Source: CAYPKG01 sp964411275
GTDB lineage: Bacteria > Bacillota > Clostridia > Christensenellales > CAG-138
Assembly: GCA_964411275.1 (NCBI GenBank)
Contig: CAYPKG010000003.1
Location: 1-64,000 of the forward strand
Direction: 5' to 3'
Length of the DNA: 64,000 nucleotides
Each line of letters begins with the position of its first letter. Position 1 is the first letter of the stretch. Positions 1-8,122 of this stretch are shown here, one piece after another. The notes under the pieces were generated by a model. It was not told the DNA's origin, did not search any database, and saw nothing but the letters and a program-made list of their open reading frames with translations. Made by a program: the position numbers and the translations under genes.

Positions 1-13
1 AGCTGTTTCACTT

Positions 14-517
14 TTAGGGTGTTTGCAGACTGCACTTTTCTTGACTATTCCAAGGTCTCAGCAACATGAAAATGACACCCATCTTTTTCACCCGCTTGAC
101 ATACGTCATGGAAAATGGTGTTTTCCCATTCGCGACATCCTTTAATGTTTCCTGCAATGTATCATAGGCCCATATTCCGAATATCCCGCCTGCAATCGCA
201 ACGATGAAATAACAGGCCATTGCCGTTTTTGCCGTACCCATGGATTTGGCGGCTGTTGCCGGGAGATCCAGCCCATATACCACATTAGGCGGCAGCTTTT
301 CATTGACATAGAATTCTATAAAATTGTCGTTGGATGTTGTAAACGCCATCCCGATAGACCAAAGACAGTTCAGTGCACAATAGGCGATCAGCACCAGCAC
401 TACCCGCCTAATCCACTTACAATTCCTTTGTATCTTCCCAAGCCTTGCGTCGATCATCTCCTGTGGCAACCGGAGGGGTTCTTCTTCCTTCTCTTCCCGT
501 CTGAACCAGCGCAGCAT
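14..517 (-). CDS. Small membrane protein, DUF2975-like, probably truncated
   Basis: A 167-residue protein with a charged N-terminus and two clear hydrophobic helices (about residues 37-58 and 95-118), followed by GKTPFS and a third hydrophobic run that stops abruptly. The GxTPF motif after a membrane helix resembles DUF2975 proteins, which normally have four helices. Here the third helix ends in a polar tail (RPWNSQEK...), so the gene may be cut short by a frameshift or may be a short variant. DUF2975 genes usually sit next to a small XRE regulator, which is absent here. A perfect palindrome at 604-626 and a related site at 587-599 lie 70-110 bp upstream and probably regulate it. The family call is tentative. 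Confidence 0.5.
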   Translation of the reverse strand: MLRWFRREEKEEEPLRLPQEMIDARLGKIQRNCKWIRRVVLVLIAYCALNCLWSIGMAFTTSNDNFIEFYVNEKLPPNVVYGLDLPATAAKSMGTAKTAMACYFIVAIAGGIFGIWAYDTLQETLKDVANGKTPFSMTYVKRVKKMGVIFMLLRPWNSQEKCSLQTP

Positions 518-603
518 TTTGCACCGCTCCTTTCCTGTCGTCTACGATCATTATATGCGCGCAATTCACTATTGTCAATTATTATTTCATGATTATCATT
601 AAA

Positions 604-626
604 TTTATCATGATTATCATGATAAA
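604..626. promoter_or_regulatory. Perfect 11-1-11 palindrome, Fur-family-like operator
   Basis: The arms pair perfectly around a single central T at 615. The core is TCATGAT-T-ATCATGA, the 7-1-7 architecture of Fur/PerR/Zur boxes. An incomplete second copy (TCATGATTATCAT) lies at 587-599, so the two are 21 bp apart, two helical turns on one face. It sits between a minus-strand membrane protein gene and the plus-strand gerA operon. The metal-regulator assignment is an inference from the architecture only. Confidence 0.6.
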
Positions 627-707
627 ACTGCATGCTGCTTCCCTCATACATGATTTCCCTGATCCATGCGAATACTGTTAAGGTAGGGAAAGGCGGTGGA
701 GGTGGGG

Positions 708-2318
708 ATGAGAAAGCGGTTTTCGCAAGCTCTGCGGTTTGACGAGGGGACGGCGGAATTCGAATTACTGGAAACGGAGCGGGGGCGGCCAAGGACCATA
801 ACCGGAGCCTGGCCGGAGAAGGAGTACGCCAGGCCACCGCGAGAGGAAGGGGAGGCGTCCGCCAGCGTCGCCGAAAACGAGGCCCGGCTCAAGTCGGAAT
901 TCCGGGCGGACATCAACCCAGACATCCTGTTCCGGCGGTTTTACATCGGCGGGGACATCCTCTGCCTGGTGGTATGCATCAACGGCATGGCAAGCGGAGA
1001 ACAGGTCAGCCACTTTATCCTCAGGCAGGGCATGCGCCCTGGGTGCATGGACGGCGCGCCTGACGGGGAGGGCCGGGGACAGTACGCCATCGATCATGTA
1101 TTCGCAATGCAGGAGGCAGAGCTCAACCCCTTATGGAAGGACATAAAATCCGCCATCAGCGAGGGGCGCACCGCTGTGTTCTTGGACGGGGACAAAAACG
1201 CGGTGCTGCTGGATACCCGGGGCTTTGCCAGCCGGGGGGTGGAGTCCGCCCAAAACGAAAAGGTGATCCGCGGCCCCCAGGAGGGCTTTAACGAAAATCT
1301 CCGCACCAATGTGACACTCCTTCGCCGGATCATCAAAACAGAGGATTTTGTCTGCGAGTTCCGGGACAGCGGAGGCAAAAACAACGTAAAAGTGGTGGTA
1401 GCATACCGGGAGGGGGTGGCCAACCGGGCTTTGGTGGAAGAGGTCAGGCGGCGGCTGTCCGCCGTGGACACGGATATGATCATCAGCGACGGCATATTGG
1501 AGCAGCTGACAGACCCCCGCCGCCGCTCCCCCATCCCCCAGGTGCTGGCGACAGAGCGCCCGGACCGGGTGGCGGCCCAGATCATGGGGGGGCATGTGGC
1601 TGTGCTTTTAGAGGGCAGCCCCTACGCAAACGTCATGCCCGCCACCATATTCACCCTCATGTCCTCCTCCGAGGACAGCTATCTTAGGCAACCCTTAGGC
1701 TCAATTCTCAGGGTGGTGCGCTATATCGGCGCGGCGCTGTCCATTCTGCTGCCGGGGTATTTTCTGGCTCTGACGCTCCACCACCCGGGGATGATGTCCA
1801 CGGAGTCACTGGCCACCGTCATCCAAAGCAGGCAAATGGTGTTTTTGCCCCTGGGGGCGGAAATGCTGTTTCTCCTTTGGGTGTTTCAGCTGTTGCGGGA
1901 GGCTGGGCTTAGGGTGCCGGGGAGCATCGGCCAGTCCATCGGCATCATCGGCGGGCTGATATTGGGGCAGGCGGCAGTAACCGCCAATATGGTCAGCACG
2001 CTGGTGCTGATCGTGGTAGCGCTCACGGGCCTTGGAAGCTTCACCATCCCCGACTATTCCTCCCAGCTGGCGGCGGGGTATTTCAGGCTTGTCCTGGTGC
2101 TGCTGGCATGGGTTGGCGGGCTGCTGGGGCTATGCTCCGGGGTGCTGCTCATCACGGCGTGGATGGCCTCGCTCAAATCCTATGGGGTGCCGTTTTTCGC
2201 GCCGGTAGCCCCCAAGACCTATTCCCGGCGGCCCGCTTTCTTGCGCGGGATGATCACCATGCACCAGAACCCGGAGGATTATTTGAATACTAGGCAGGAA
2301 GGGGAGAGCAGCTCATGA
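708..2318 (+). CDS. gerA: Spore germination receptor subunit A (GerA family)
   Basis: A 536-residue GerA-family protein. It forms the A subunit of a germinant receptor in the inner spore membrane and, with GerB and GerC, senses small nutrients. The first ~290 residues are soluble and contain the family core (NPDILFRRF, VLLEGSPYANVMPAT). At least four hydrophobic helices follow between about residues 330 and 480. The ATG at 708 is preferred over the upstream GTG at 696 because GGAGGTG at 698-704 precedes it. It overlaps gerB by four bases (ATGA). Specificity cannot be read from sequence. Confidence 0.93.
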   Translation: MRKRFSQALRFDEGTAEFELLETERGRPRTITGAWPEKEYARPPREEGEASASVAENEARLKSEFRADINPDILFRRFYIGGDILCLVVCINGMASGEQVSHFILRQGMRPGCMDGAPDGEGRGQYAIDHVFAMQEAELNPLWKDIKSAISEGRTAVFLDGDKNAVLLDTRGFASRGVESAQNEKVIRGPQEGFNENLRTNVTLLRRIIKTEDFVCEFRDSGGKNNVKVVVAYREGVANRALVEEVRRRLSAVDTDMIISDGILEQLTDPRRRSPIPQVLATERPDRVAAQIMGGHVAVLLEGSPYANVMPATIFTLMSSSEDSYLRQPLGSILRVVRYIGAALSILLPGYFLALTLHHPGMMSTESLATVIQSRQMVFLPLGAEMLFLLWVFQLLREAGLRVPGSIGQSIGIIGGLILGQAAVTANMVSTLVLIVVALTGLGSFTIPDYSSQLAAGYFRLVLVLLAWVGGLLGLCSGVLLITAWMASLKSYGVPFFAPVAPKTYSRRPAFLRGMITMHQNPEDYLNTRQEGESSS

Positions 2319-3421
2319 ATTTGCGCGAGGGGCGCATCGGCGCCCAAGAAGCCATTGCCGCCGCCGCTATCGCCGTGTCCGTCAGCGGCATATTCGTCAC
2401 CGACAACAACATGCTATATGGCCAGGGGAACGCCGCGTACATCTGCGCCGCCTTCAGCGCGGGACTTGCGCTTTTGCTGTTTTTATACGCCTGCCGGGGC
2501 ATGGAACGGACAAAATCCGCTACCCTGCACGGGCTGTTTTGCTATGCCGCCGGGCCGGTGTTTGCCTGGATGCTATCCCTGTTGCTGTTTTGTGTTCTCG
2601 TCCTGTCCTCCGCTGACGGGCTGTCCCGGTTTGTGCTGATGCTGAACCGTTTCGCGTTCCCGGCGGCCTCCCATTGGCAAATACTCTATTACCTGGCCCC
2701 GGTGACGCTGCTCATGAGTTATTTTGGGTTGGAAAGCCTGGGCCGCACGGCGCGGCTGTTGTGCTGGGTGTTTCTTTTAAGCCTCGTCATCGCCCTGCTG
2801 ATGGCAATCCCCAGCTATGAAACCTACCGCCTGTTTCCCATCCCCGGCGCGCCCCCAGGGGCCATCATAACCCTGAGCTTAACAGGAATTTCCCGGTTTT
2901 TGCCGGGGCTGCTTGCGCTGTTGATCGTGGCGCGGGGGGTGCACGGGCCGAAAAACGCCCGGCGCACCGGGGTGATCGCAGGCGCCATCGGCGGAGGGCT
3001 TTCCGCCGCGAGTCAGGTTTGCCTGGGCATGACATATTCCTATAAGGATTTAAGGGAAATGCATTCCCCCCTGTACCGGCTCACGATGCGCATCCGCTCC
3101 GGCGGGAGCTTTCCCCGGCTGGATCAGCTGCTGCTGTTTGGCTGGACAATCGCGGGGATCATGGCCTCCGCCTTTTATCAGTACGCGGCGGCGTTGCTGT
3201 GGTGTGAGATGTTTGACGTTCACGACGTGCGCCCTGCAGTGCTGGGAACGGGGGGGATCACATTCGGACTTTGCCTGCTGTCCCATATGAACCTCGTGTG
3301 GTTTCAACAGATGCAGGATTTCCTCTACCGCTGGGGGTTTCTTTTGATTGCACTGCCCGTGGTGATCGGAACGTACTGCGCCATAAGAAAAAGCGCAAAG
3401 AAAAAGGAGGCTTCCACATGA
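2315..3421 (+). CDS. gerB: Spore germination receptor subunit B (GerAB/ArcD/ProY permease family)
   Basis: A 368-residue integral membrane protein with about ten hydrophobic segments, typical of the GerB subunit, an APC-superfamily permease-like protein that forms the germinant-binding part of the receptor. It starts at the ATGA overlap with gerA and ends in an ATGA overlap with gerC, so the three subunits are translationally coupled. Length matches the family (about 360-370). Sporulation-specific (sigma-G) transcription is expected for this family, but I could not identify a convincing sigma-G promoter upstream of gerA. Confidence 0.92.
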   Translation: MNLREGRIGAQEAIAAAAIAVSVSGIFVTDNNMLYGQGNAAYICAAFSAGLALLLFLYACRGMERTKSATLHGLFCYAAGPVFAWMLSLLLFCVLVLSSADGLSRFVLMLNRFAFPAASHWQILYYLAPVTLLMSYFGLESLGRTARLLCWVFLLSLVIALLMAIPSYETYRLFPIPGAPPGAIITLSLTGISRFLPGLLALLIVARGVHGPKNARRTGVIAGAIGGGLSAASQVCLGMTYSYKDLREMHSPLYRLTMRIRSGGSFPRLDQLLLFGWTIAGIMASAFYQYAAALLWCEMFDVHDVRPAVLGTGGITFGLCLLSHMNLVWFQQMQDFLYRWGFLLIALPVVIGTYCAIRKSAKKKEAST

Positions 3422-4590
3422 AGCGCGGATTTCTCCTTCTGTTCTGCTGCGCCCTACTGCTTATGGGCGGGTGTCTTGGCGCAAAAAGCGCGGACGAATA
3501 TGGATATGTGCTGATGCTGGGGGTGGACGAGGGGAAGGACGCGCCCTTTTATGTCACAATGCTTCTGCAAAAGGGCAGCGGCGGCGACGAGACAGACGCC
3601 ACAGCCGACAGCGCGCTGACCACCGGGGTTTCCTGCGGCGGCCTCCACGAGGCCGTGGAGCTGCTGGAGGGAAGCCTCCCCTTTGAGTTGGAGCTAAGCC
3701 GCACCACCGCAATCGTATTTGGCGAAGGGGCGGCCCGGTCCGGGTCGGCGGCGAAGGAGTTTCTGGGGGCGTCTATGGGGTCTTTGGGCATCCGGCATTA
3801 CGCCAACATCATGGTCGCCAAAGGCGCCGCCTGGGAATTCCTTACGGGGCTCAACAGCGACACCGCTCCCAATCTCGCCAAGCTCCAACAGAGCTTTTTG
3901 GAGTACAGCAATGTGACCGGACTCACGCCGGTCACCACGCTGGGCGAATTTTACGAAGGGACGTGGAGCACGGTGCTGGACCCCGTGGTGCCCCTGGGGG
4001 AATTTCGAGAGGATTTTCTCAATCAGGACGCTGTCAAGGAGGAGAGCCTTGACGGGGTGAAGGAAGCGACGTTATTGCAAAGCAACCTCTCAGGTTGCGC
4101 CCTGTTCGACGGGCCGTATATGACCGGGGCCCTCTCCGGCGAGCAGACACAGCTTCTGCTCATGGCCCGTGGGGAATTTCGCAGCGGGCGCATGCACATC
4201 CCCGACCCGGAGGGGCTGAACATGAGCGTGTCGCTAAAAAGCGGCGGCATGCCGAAATTGACCCTCTCGCTGTCCGATCCGCCGGAGGCGGCGTTTATGA
4301 TATTTCTCGAGGCCACCGTGGAGCGCCCTGCCACCGTGGCCAGCACGGACGCGGACGAGCTGGAGGCGCATATCGCAGCGTATATAGAAGAAGGCCTTCA
4401 AAAGACATTTGCCCTCTGCCAGGATGCGGGGGCTGACTCCTTTGGCATCGGCCGCGCCGCCGTGAGGCAATTCTCGTCCGCTGCAAAGTGGGAAGAATAT
4501 GAATGGGAACGGGAGTTTCCAAAGACCACGGCGGAATTTCAGGTAACAGTAACCTTAAACTACAATCCCTCCGGTTCCCGGATGGAGTAA
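3418..4590 (+). CDS. gerC: Spore germination receptor subunit C lipoprotein (GerC family)
   Basis: A 390-residue lipoprotein. The signal peptide (MKRGFLLLFCCALLLMGGC) ends in an LMGGC lipobox, so it should be lipidated and anchored outside the inner spore membrane. The body matches GerC proteins: EYGYVLMLGVDEG near the start, RTTAIVFGE, and a C-terminal domain ending in a beta-rich tail. The start at 3418 is fixed by the lipobox and the AAGGAGG upstream; the longer open frame to 3271 lies inside gerB. A 52-codon gene follows after nine bases. Confidence 0.93.
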   Translation: MKRGFLLLFCCALLLMGGCLGAKSADEYGYVLMLGVDEGKDAPFYVTMLLQKGSGGDETDATADSALTTGVSCGGLHEAVELLEGSLPFELELSRTTAIVFGEGAARSGSAAKEFLGASMGSLGIRHYANIMVAKGAAWEFLTGLNSDTAPNLAKLQQSFLEYSNVTGLTPVTTLGEFYEGTWSTVLDPVVPLGEFREDFLNQDAVKEESLDGVKEATLLQSNLSGCALFDGPYMTGALSGEQTQLLLMARGEFRSGRMHIPDPEGLNMSVSLKSGGMPKLTLSLSDPPEAAFMIFLEATVERPATVASTDADELEAHIAAYIEEGLQKTFALCQDAGADSFGIGRAAVRQFSSAAKWEEYEWEREFPKTTAEFQVTVTLNYNPSGSRME

Positions 4591-4599
4591 GGAGGCCGT

Positions 4600-4758
4600 A
4601 TGTTGGTTTTCATAGTATATCAAGGCGTGGCGGCAGTCTACTGTGGTTTGTACGCCGCCCACAGCTTTGCGTTAAGGCGCTGGCTGTCGGGCGTTGGGGC
4701 AAGCGCTCTCGCCCTTCTTTGCATCGCAGCCGGAGCGGCCCTTTTGGTCTTTCAATAA
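4600..4758 (+). CDS. Small two-helix membrane protein, possible germination receptor D subunit
   Basis: A 52-codon open frame starts nine bases after gerC with GGAGG at 4591-4595. It encodes two hydrophobic helices (about residues 3-23 and 30-51) separated by a short basic turn (RRW). Position, ribosome site and topology fit the small two-transmembrane D subunits found as the last gene of some Bacillus ger operons. Its last 87 bases overlap the 3' end of the convergent acetyltransferase gene. It could be spurious, but a good ribosome site, stop-free frame and hydrophobicity argue for a real gene. Confidence 0.6.
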   Translation: MLVFIVYQGVAAVYCGLYAAHSFALRRWLSGVGASALALLCIAAGAALLVFQ

Positions 4759-5523
4759 CGACTCATCCACAAATTCATAGGCCGGGTAGGCATGATCCAG
4801 CTCGTAACCCAGCCGCTTTGCCAGCCGCAGGGACCGCTCGTCGTGGGCGTCCCAGCTGGGATACAACCCGCGATGGAGGCAACTTAGAATAAGCCTGGCG
4901 CAGCAGGCCTGCCCCAGGCCCTTTTGCCTGTGGTCTACATGGGTATCCACCTCGATTTCGATGCCCCCCGAATAGTAAGAATACGACCCCGTGCCGGAGG
5001 CGGGCCTGCCGCCATGCATCGCCACAACGCCTATGCCATGGGCGGCAAACGCCGGATAATCCGCAAACAGCCCGCACAAATCCCTGGACCAGTCCTCTTC
5101 CCTAAGCGCCTGATACGCCTCCTCGTCCACCAGCTGCACCCGGTATCCGTGCGGAACGCGGTTGGCATATTCCTCCAGCGCGGCCTTGTCAAAGCGGGTG
5201 TCCTTTTTTGTGGCAAAACGATAGAAGCGCCTGACCCGGTTGCCATACACAGCCTCGATCATGCGTTCCCAGCCCTCGTGCCTGGGGATCAGCAGCGCGC
5301 CCGAAGACGTCACATTTTGAACCAGCCTGTCGTCCGGTTCCCCCGCGAACATCACAAAATCCCCCACCACGATCTGCCCGGAACGGGGCAAATGGGCATC
5401 GTCCGCAAACCCGCGGCCCATATGCCCCTCAAGGCAGGAATAGGCCATCGTCTCCGGCCAGCCCGCAAACAGCGGCGCGATGTTCTCCATATCCTTTTTT
5501 TGGATTTCAACGATTTGGTTCAT
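4672..5523 (-). CDS. GNAT-family N-acetyltransferase (PF12746-like)
   Basis: A 283-residue protein with a C-terminal GNAT fold. The acetyl-CoA region reads EIEVDTHVDHRQKGLGQACCARL, followed by PSWDAHDERSLRLAKRLGYE, a block typical of GNAT_acetyltran proteins. The N-terminal ~130 residues form a second, partner-like domain. The ATG at 5523 is preferred, with AGGTG seven bases upstream; an in-frame GTG lies at 5532. The last ~25 residues (KGRSGCDAKKGES...) are low-complexity and overlap the convergent small membrane gene, suggesting extension of the C-terminus into the neighbour. Substrate unknown. Confidence 0.8.
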   Translation of the reverse strand: MNQIVEIQKKDMENIAPLFAGWPETMAYSCLEGHMGRGFADDAHLPRSGQIVVGDFVMFAGEPDDRLVQNVTSSGALLIPRHEGWERMIEAVYGNRVRRFYRFATKKDTRFDKAALEEYANRVPHGYRVQLVDEEAYQALREEDWSRDLCGLFADYPAFAAHGIGVVAMHGGRPASGTGSYSYYSGGIEIEVDTHVDHRQKGLGQACCARLILSCLHRGLYPSWDAHDERSLRLAKRLGYELDHAYPAYEFVDESLLKDQKGRSGCDAKKGESACPNARQPAP

Positions 5524-5559
5524 GTATATCACCTGTCATTTTTGATCCCATCGGATAAA

Positions 5560-5590
5560 GAAAAAACCCCGTCCGCATGGGACGAGGTTC
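5560..5590 (-). terminator. Rho-independent terminator of the ferredoxin gene
   Basis: On the minus strand a stem (arms 5565-5574 and 5580-5589, one mismatch) is followed by a run of six T. It begins 15 bases after the ferredoxin stop codon. Confidence 0.75.
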
Positions 5591-5603
5591 TTTACTTTTT
5601 CCC

Positions 5604-5777
5604 TTACTCAGCGGGGTTCGGAGCGCTCACGGGGCAAACGCCGGAGCACGCGCCGCAATCGATGCAGGTATCGGCATCGATCACATAGCTATCATCGCCC
5701 TGAGAAATCGCGCCCACAGGGCATTCGGCTTCACACGCGCCACAGCTGATGCACTCGTCGTTGATGAAGTAGGCCAT
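5604..5777 (-). CDS. 2[4Fe-4S] ferredoxin
   Basis: A 57-residue electron carrier with two CxxCxxCxxxCP clusters: CISCGACEAECP (residues 9-20) and CIDCGACSGVCP (38-49). This is the classic clostridial ferredoxin, which shuttles low-potential electrons between pyruvate oxidoreductase, hydrogenases and similar enzymes. The start is the ATG at 5777 with GGAGGTG just upstream; an in-frame codon at 5801 would give an unlikely N-terminal extension. Single-gene transcript, with a terminator directly behind it. Confidence 0.95.
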   Translation of the reverse strand: MAYFINDECISCGACEAECPVGAISQGDDSYVIDADTCIDCGACSGVCPVSAPNPAE

Positions 5778-5951
5778 AGGACACCTCCATATTTTAATCA
5801 TATTTATTGTAACATGCTATCATAAAAATGCAATGTACAAATTATGAAAAAAAAGACGATTGCTGCACATATCGGTGACGCTATGCGTACTATGCATATC
5901 GTTGGGGCGCATTACCGCCGCAACTGAACCACTGAGCCCAGCGGCCTTGTG

Positions 5952-7130
5952 TTATTCCTGTTCCCGGGGCGTAGCCTGCTGTTGCTGCGCCCGTGCGCCT
6001 CCCGCAGGACGCGGCCTGCGGTTTCGGCCGCCACGGCGGTTTCTGGACCGGGGCTTGTTTGTCTGGGCTTCTTGTGTCTTGGCGGCGTCACCCGCCGCCG
6101 GGACTGCGCCCGGTTGAGCCGCCGCAGGTTCCCTCTTGTCAGGCTGGCTGGGCTTGCGCCGGGGCTGCTGCGGCCTTCTCTCTACGTTGTTTCGCTGCTC
6201 GTCCCCGCTCTGGCGGCGCTGGGCCGGGCGCTGCTGCCGCTGCGGGGGCTGGGCGTCGTTCTCCTCCGGCGCTTCGGCCTTGGGCGGCGGTGCCGGCGGC
6301 ACGTATTCCTCTCCCGGCTGGGGCCGCCTGACCTCCGTGTAATGATATTCCCGGTTATCGTATGTGCCGTCCGGCAGCGAAACCCGCACCCGGGTTTTTT
6401 CTGTGATGGCATTATTGTCCAGCACCATACCCCTGCCGTCAGGCGTAAAAACCTCTTTGTTCACCCGGGGCATCAGCTTTCGCATGTGCTCGTAGGCCTC
6501 CTGCTCGTACTTCAGGCAGCACATCAACCGCCCGCACAGCCCCGATATTTTCGTAGGGGACAGGCTCAGGTTCTGCTCCTTGGCCATTTTGATGGAAACC
6601 GGCTGGAAATCCTCTAAAAACGTTTTGCAGCACACCGGCCGCCCGCAGGAGCCAAGCCCGCCCAGCATCTTCGCCTCGTCCCGGACGCCGATCTGCCTTA
6701 GCTCAATCCTCGTCTTAAACACATAAGCGAGATCCTTGACCAGCTCCCGAAAATCCACCCGGCCCTCCGCCGTAAAAAAGAACGTGATCTTGCTGCCATT
6801 GAATGTGTACTCCACGTCCACCAGCTTCATGTCCAGCCCATGCTGAATGATTTTCTCGCTTGCGATTGTAAACGCTTCTTCTTCTTTTTGCGCGCTTTTT
6901 TCCCGCATATCCCAGTCCTCAGGGGTGGCGACCCGTAACACATCCTTCAATGGCGCCACAATCTGCTCCTCCGGGATTTCCCGCGGTGTGAGGCAAACCT
7001 CCGCAAACTCTGTGCCACGGGCGGTTTCGACGATCACGCCGTCCGTCTGCGCTATTGCGAGCTCGCCTGGATCAAAATAATACATACGGCCGCCCGTCTT
7101 AAACCGGACGCCGACTACCTTTTTCATCAT
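5952..7130 (-). CDS. ricT: PSP1-domain protein RicT (YaaT) with long disordered tail
   Basis: A 392-residue protein. Residues 1 to ~270 are the PSP1 domain of RicT/YaaT, part of the RicA-RicF-RicT complex that carries [4Fe-4S] clusters and assists RNase Y-dependent mRNA maturation, sporulation and competence in Bacillus. The cysteine motifs CGRPVCC and CGRLMCC are present. After a PP-rich hinge, the last ~115 residues are disordered and rich in R, Q, P and A (QRQQRPAQRR, RNRRGGRNRRPRP), absent from Bacillus YaaT. The ATG at 7130 has AAGGA seven bases upstream; a GTG at 7145 overlaps the holB stop. Follows holB, the conserved Firmicutes order. Confidence 0.92.
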   Translation of the reverse strand: MMKKVVGVRFKTGGRMYYFDPGELAIAQTDGVIVETARGTEFAEVCLTPREIPEEQIVAPLKDVLRVATPEDWDMREKSAQKEEEAFTIASEKIIQHGLDMKLVDVEYTFNGSKITFFFTAEGRVDFRELVKDLAYVFKTRIELRQIGVRDEAKMLGGLGSCGRPVCCKTFLEDFQPVSIKMAKEQNLSLSPTKISGLCGRLMCCLKYEQEAYEHMRKLMPRVNKEVFTPDGRGMVLDNNAITEKTRVRVSLPDGTYDNREYHYTEVRRPQPGEEYVPPAPPPKAEAPEENDAQPPQRQQRPAQRRQSGDEQRNNVERRPQQPRRKPSQPDKREPAAAQPGAVPAAGDAAKTQEAQTNKPRSRNRRGGRNRRPRPAGGARAQQQQATPREQE

Positions 7131-7141
7131 ACGCGTATCCT

Positions 7142-8116
7142 TCACTCACAGGGTTCCCCTGTCATTTTTAGCTCCATAAGATCCGTGACCAGACGGTCCA
7201 TTGTCAGGCCCGGGTTTGCCGTGCTAAGCCTTACCTGTGCCGCGGCCAACATCTCTATAATACTCTGAATTCGGGCGATTGTAAAGCTTTTAGCCATGTC
7301 CCGCACCTGCAAATTGCGGTCATGGTTCACAGGTTCACGCTCGATTAGCAGGGTTCTTAGCGCGTCGCGGCAAAGGGAAATCCATATCTCCACTAAGACC
7401 CGCGCCGCAGTGCGCTGCATTTCCGTGGGCGTGAGTTCCACCCCATCCACCGGCCCGGGAAACCGTTCCAGCTGTTGCTTCAGGGCGGCGTATGGCGGGT
7501 TGGGCGCCCGGCCAAGAACCTTTTCCAACAGGCCTGCCGCCTCCAGGCGAAATTCCCGAAATTCCGTTGTGGAAAATTCCCGGCCAAGCTCCGGCAAACC
7601 GTCCGAAAGCACAGCGGCCAGCCGGGCATGCCCCGGCACCATGCCCTCTTCAAGCAACGCGTCCAGCAGCAGCTGTGGCGGCTGCATCCCCAAGCGCAAT
7701 GTGGTGCAGCGGGATCGGACGGTGGGCAGAAGCCCCTCCTCACGGCCGGACAGCAGCAGCAGCGTTTGTTCCGGCGGCTCCTCCAGCGTTTTTAGCAGCG
7801 CGTTTTGCGCCTCATGGGTCATCCGCTGCGCATCAAATATGTTCACCGCCCGCCAGGGCCGAAGCGGCCTTGCGTTAAGCTTTGTTTGCAATTCCCGCAC
7901 CTGGTTGACCCCAATCGCCCGAGGCCCCAAGGCGTAATAATCCGGGTATGTCAAAAGCCCCACAGGATCAGGCGAGCCGGTGCAGCACATGGCCGCCGCC
8001 CGCCTCGCCATGTCGTTTGCGTCGCTGCCTTCCGGGCCGCAAATGAGAATTGCGTGGGGTGCGCTGCTGCGGGAAATGGCTTCCATCAGCCTGGCCTCGG
8101 TGATTTGGTTGGACAT
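7142..8116 (-). CDS. holB: DNA polymerase III subunit delta prime
   Basis: A 324-residue clamp-loader subunit. Family signatures include QNALLKTLEEPPEQTLLLL and the arginine finger motif LLPTVRSRC. The Walker A region is degenerate (CGPEGSDANDMA, no GKS/T), so it should not hydrolyse ATP, as in other delta-prime subunits. The four-cysteine zinc module usually found after it is missing; only a CC pair remains before the PDYY that normally follows the module. It lies in the conserved block with ricT. Supports loading of the DnaN clamp together with the DnaX encoded at 55 kb. Confidence 0.9.
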   Translation of the reverse strand: MSNQITEARLMEAISRSSAPHAILICGPEGSDANDMARRAAAMCCTGSPDPVGLLTYPDYYALGPRAIGVNQVRELQTKLNARPLRPWRAVNIFDAQRMTHEAQNALLKTLEEPPEQTLLLLSGREEGLLPTVRSRCTTLRLGMQPPQLLLDALLEEGMVPGHARLAAVLSDGLPELGREFSTTEFREFRLEAAGLLEKVLGRAPNPPYAALKQQLERFPGPVDGVELTPTEMQRTAARVLVEIWISLCRDALRTLLIEREPVNHDRNLQVRDMAKSFTIARIQSIIEMLAAAQVRLSTANPGLTMDRLVTDLMELKMTGEPCE

Positions 8117-8122
8117 GCGAAA

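Noticed and set aside
4924..5688. 254-codon plus-strand open frame opposite the acetyltransferase and ferredoxin genes
   Set aside because: Antisense shadow; the minus-strand genes carry clear motifs and ribosome sites.
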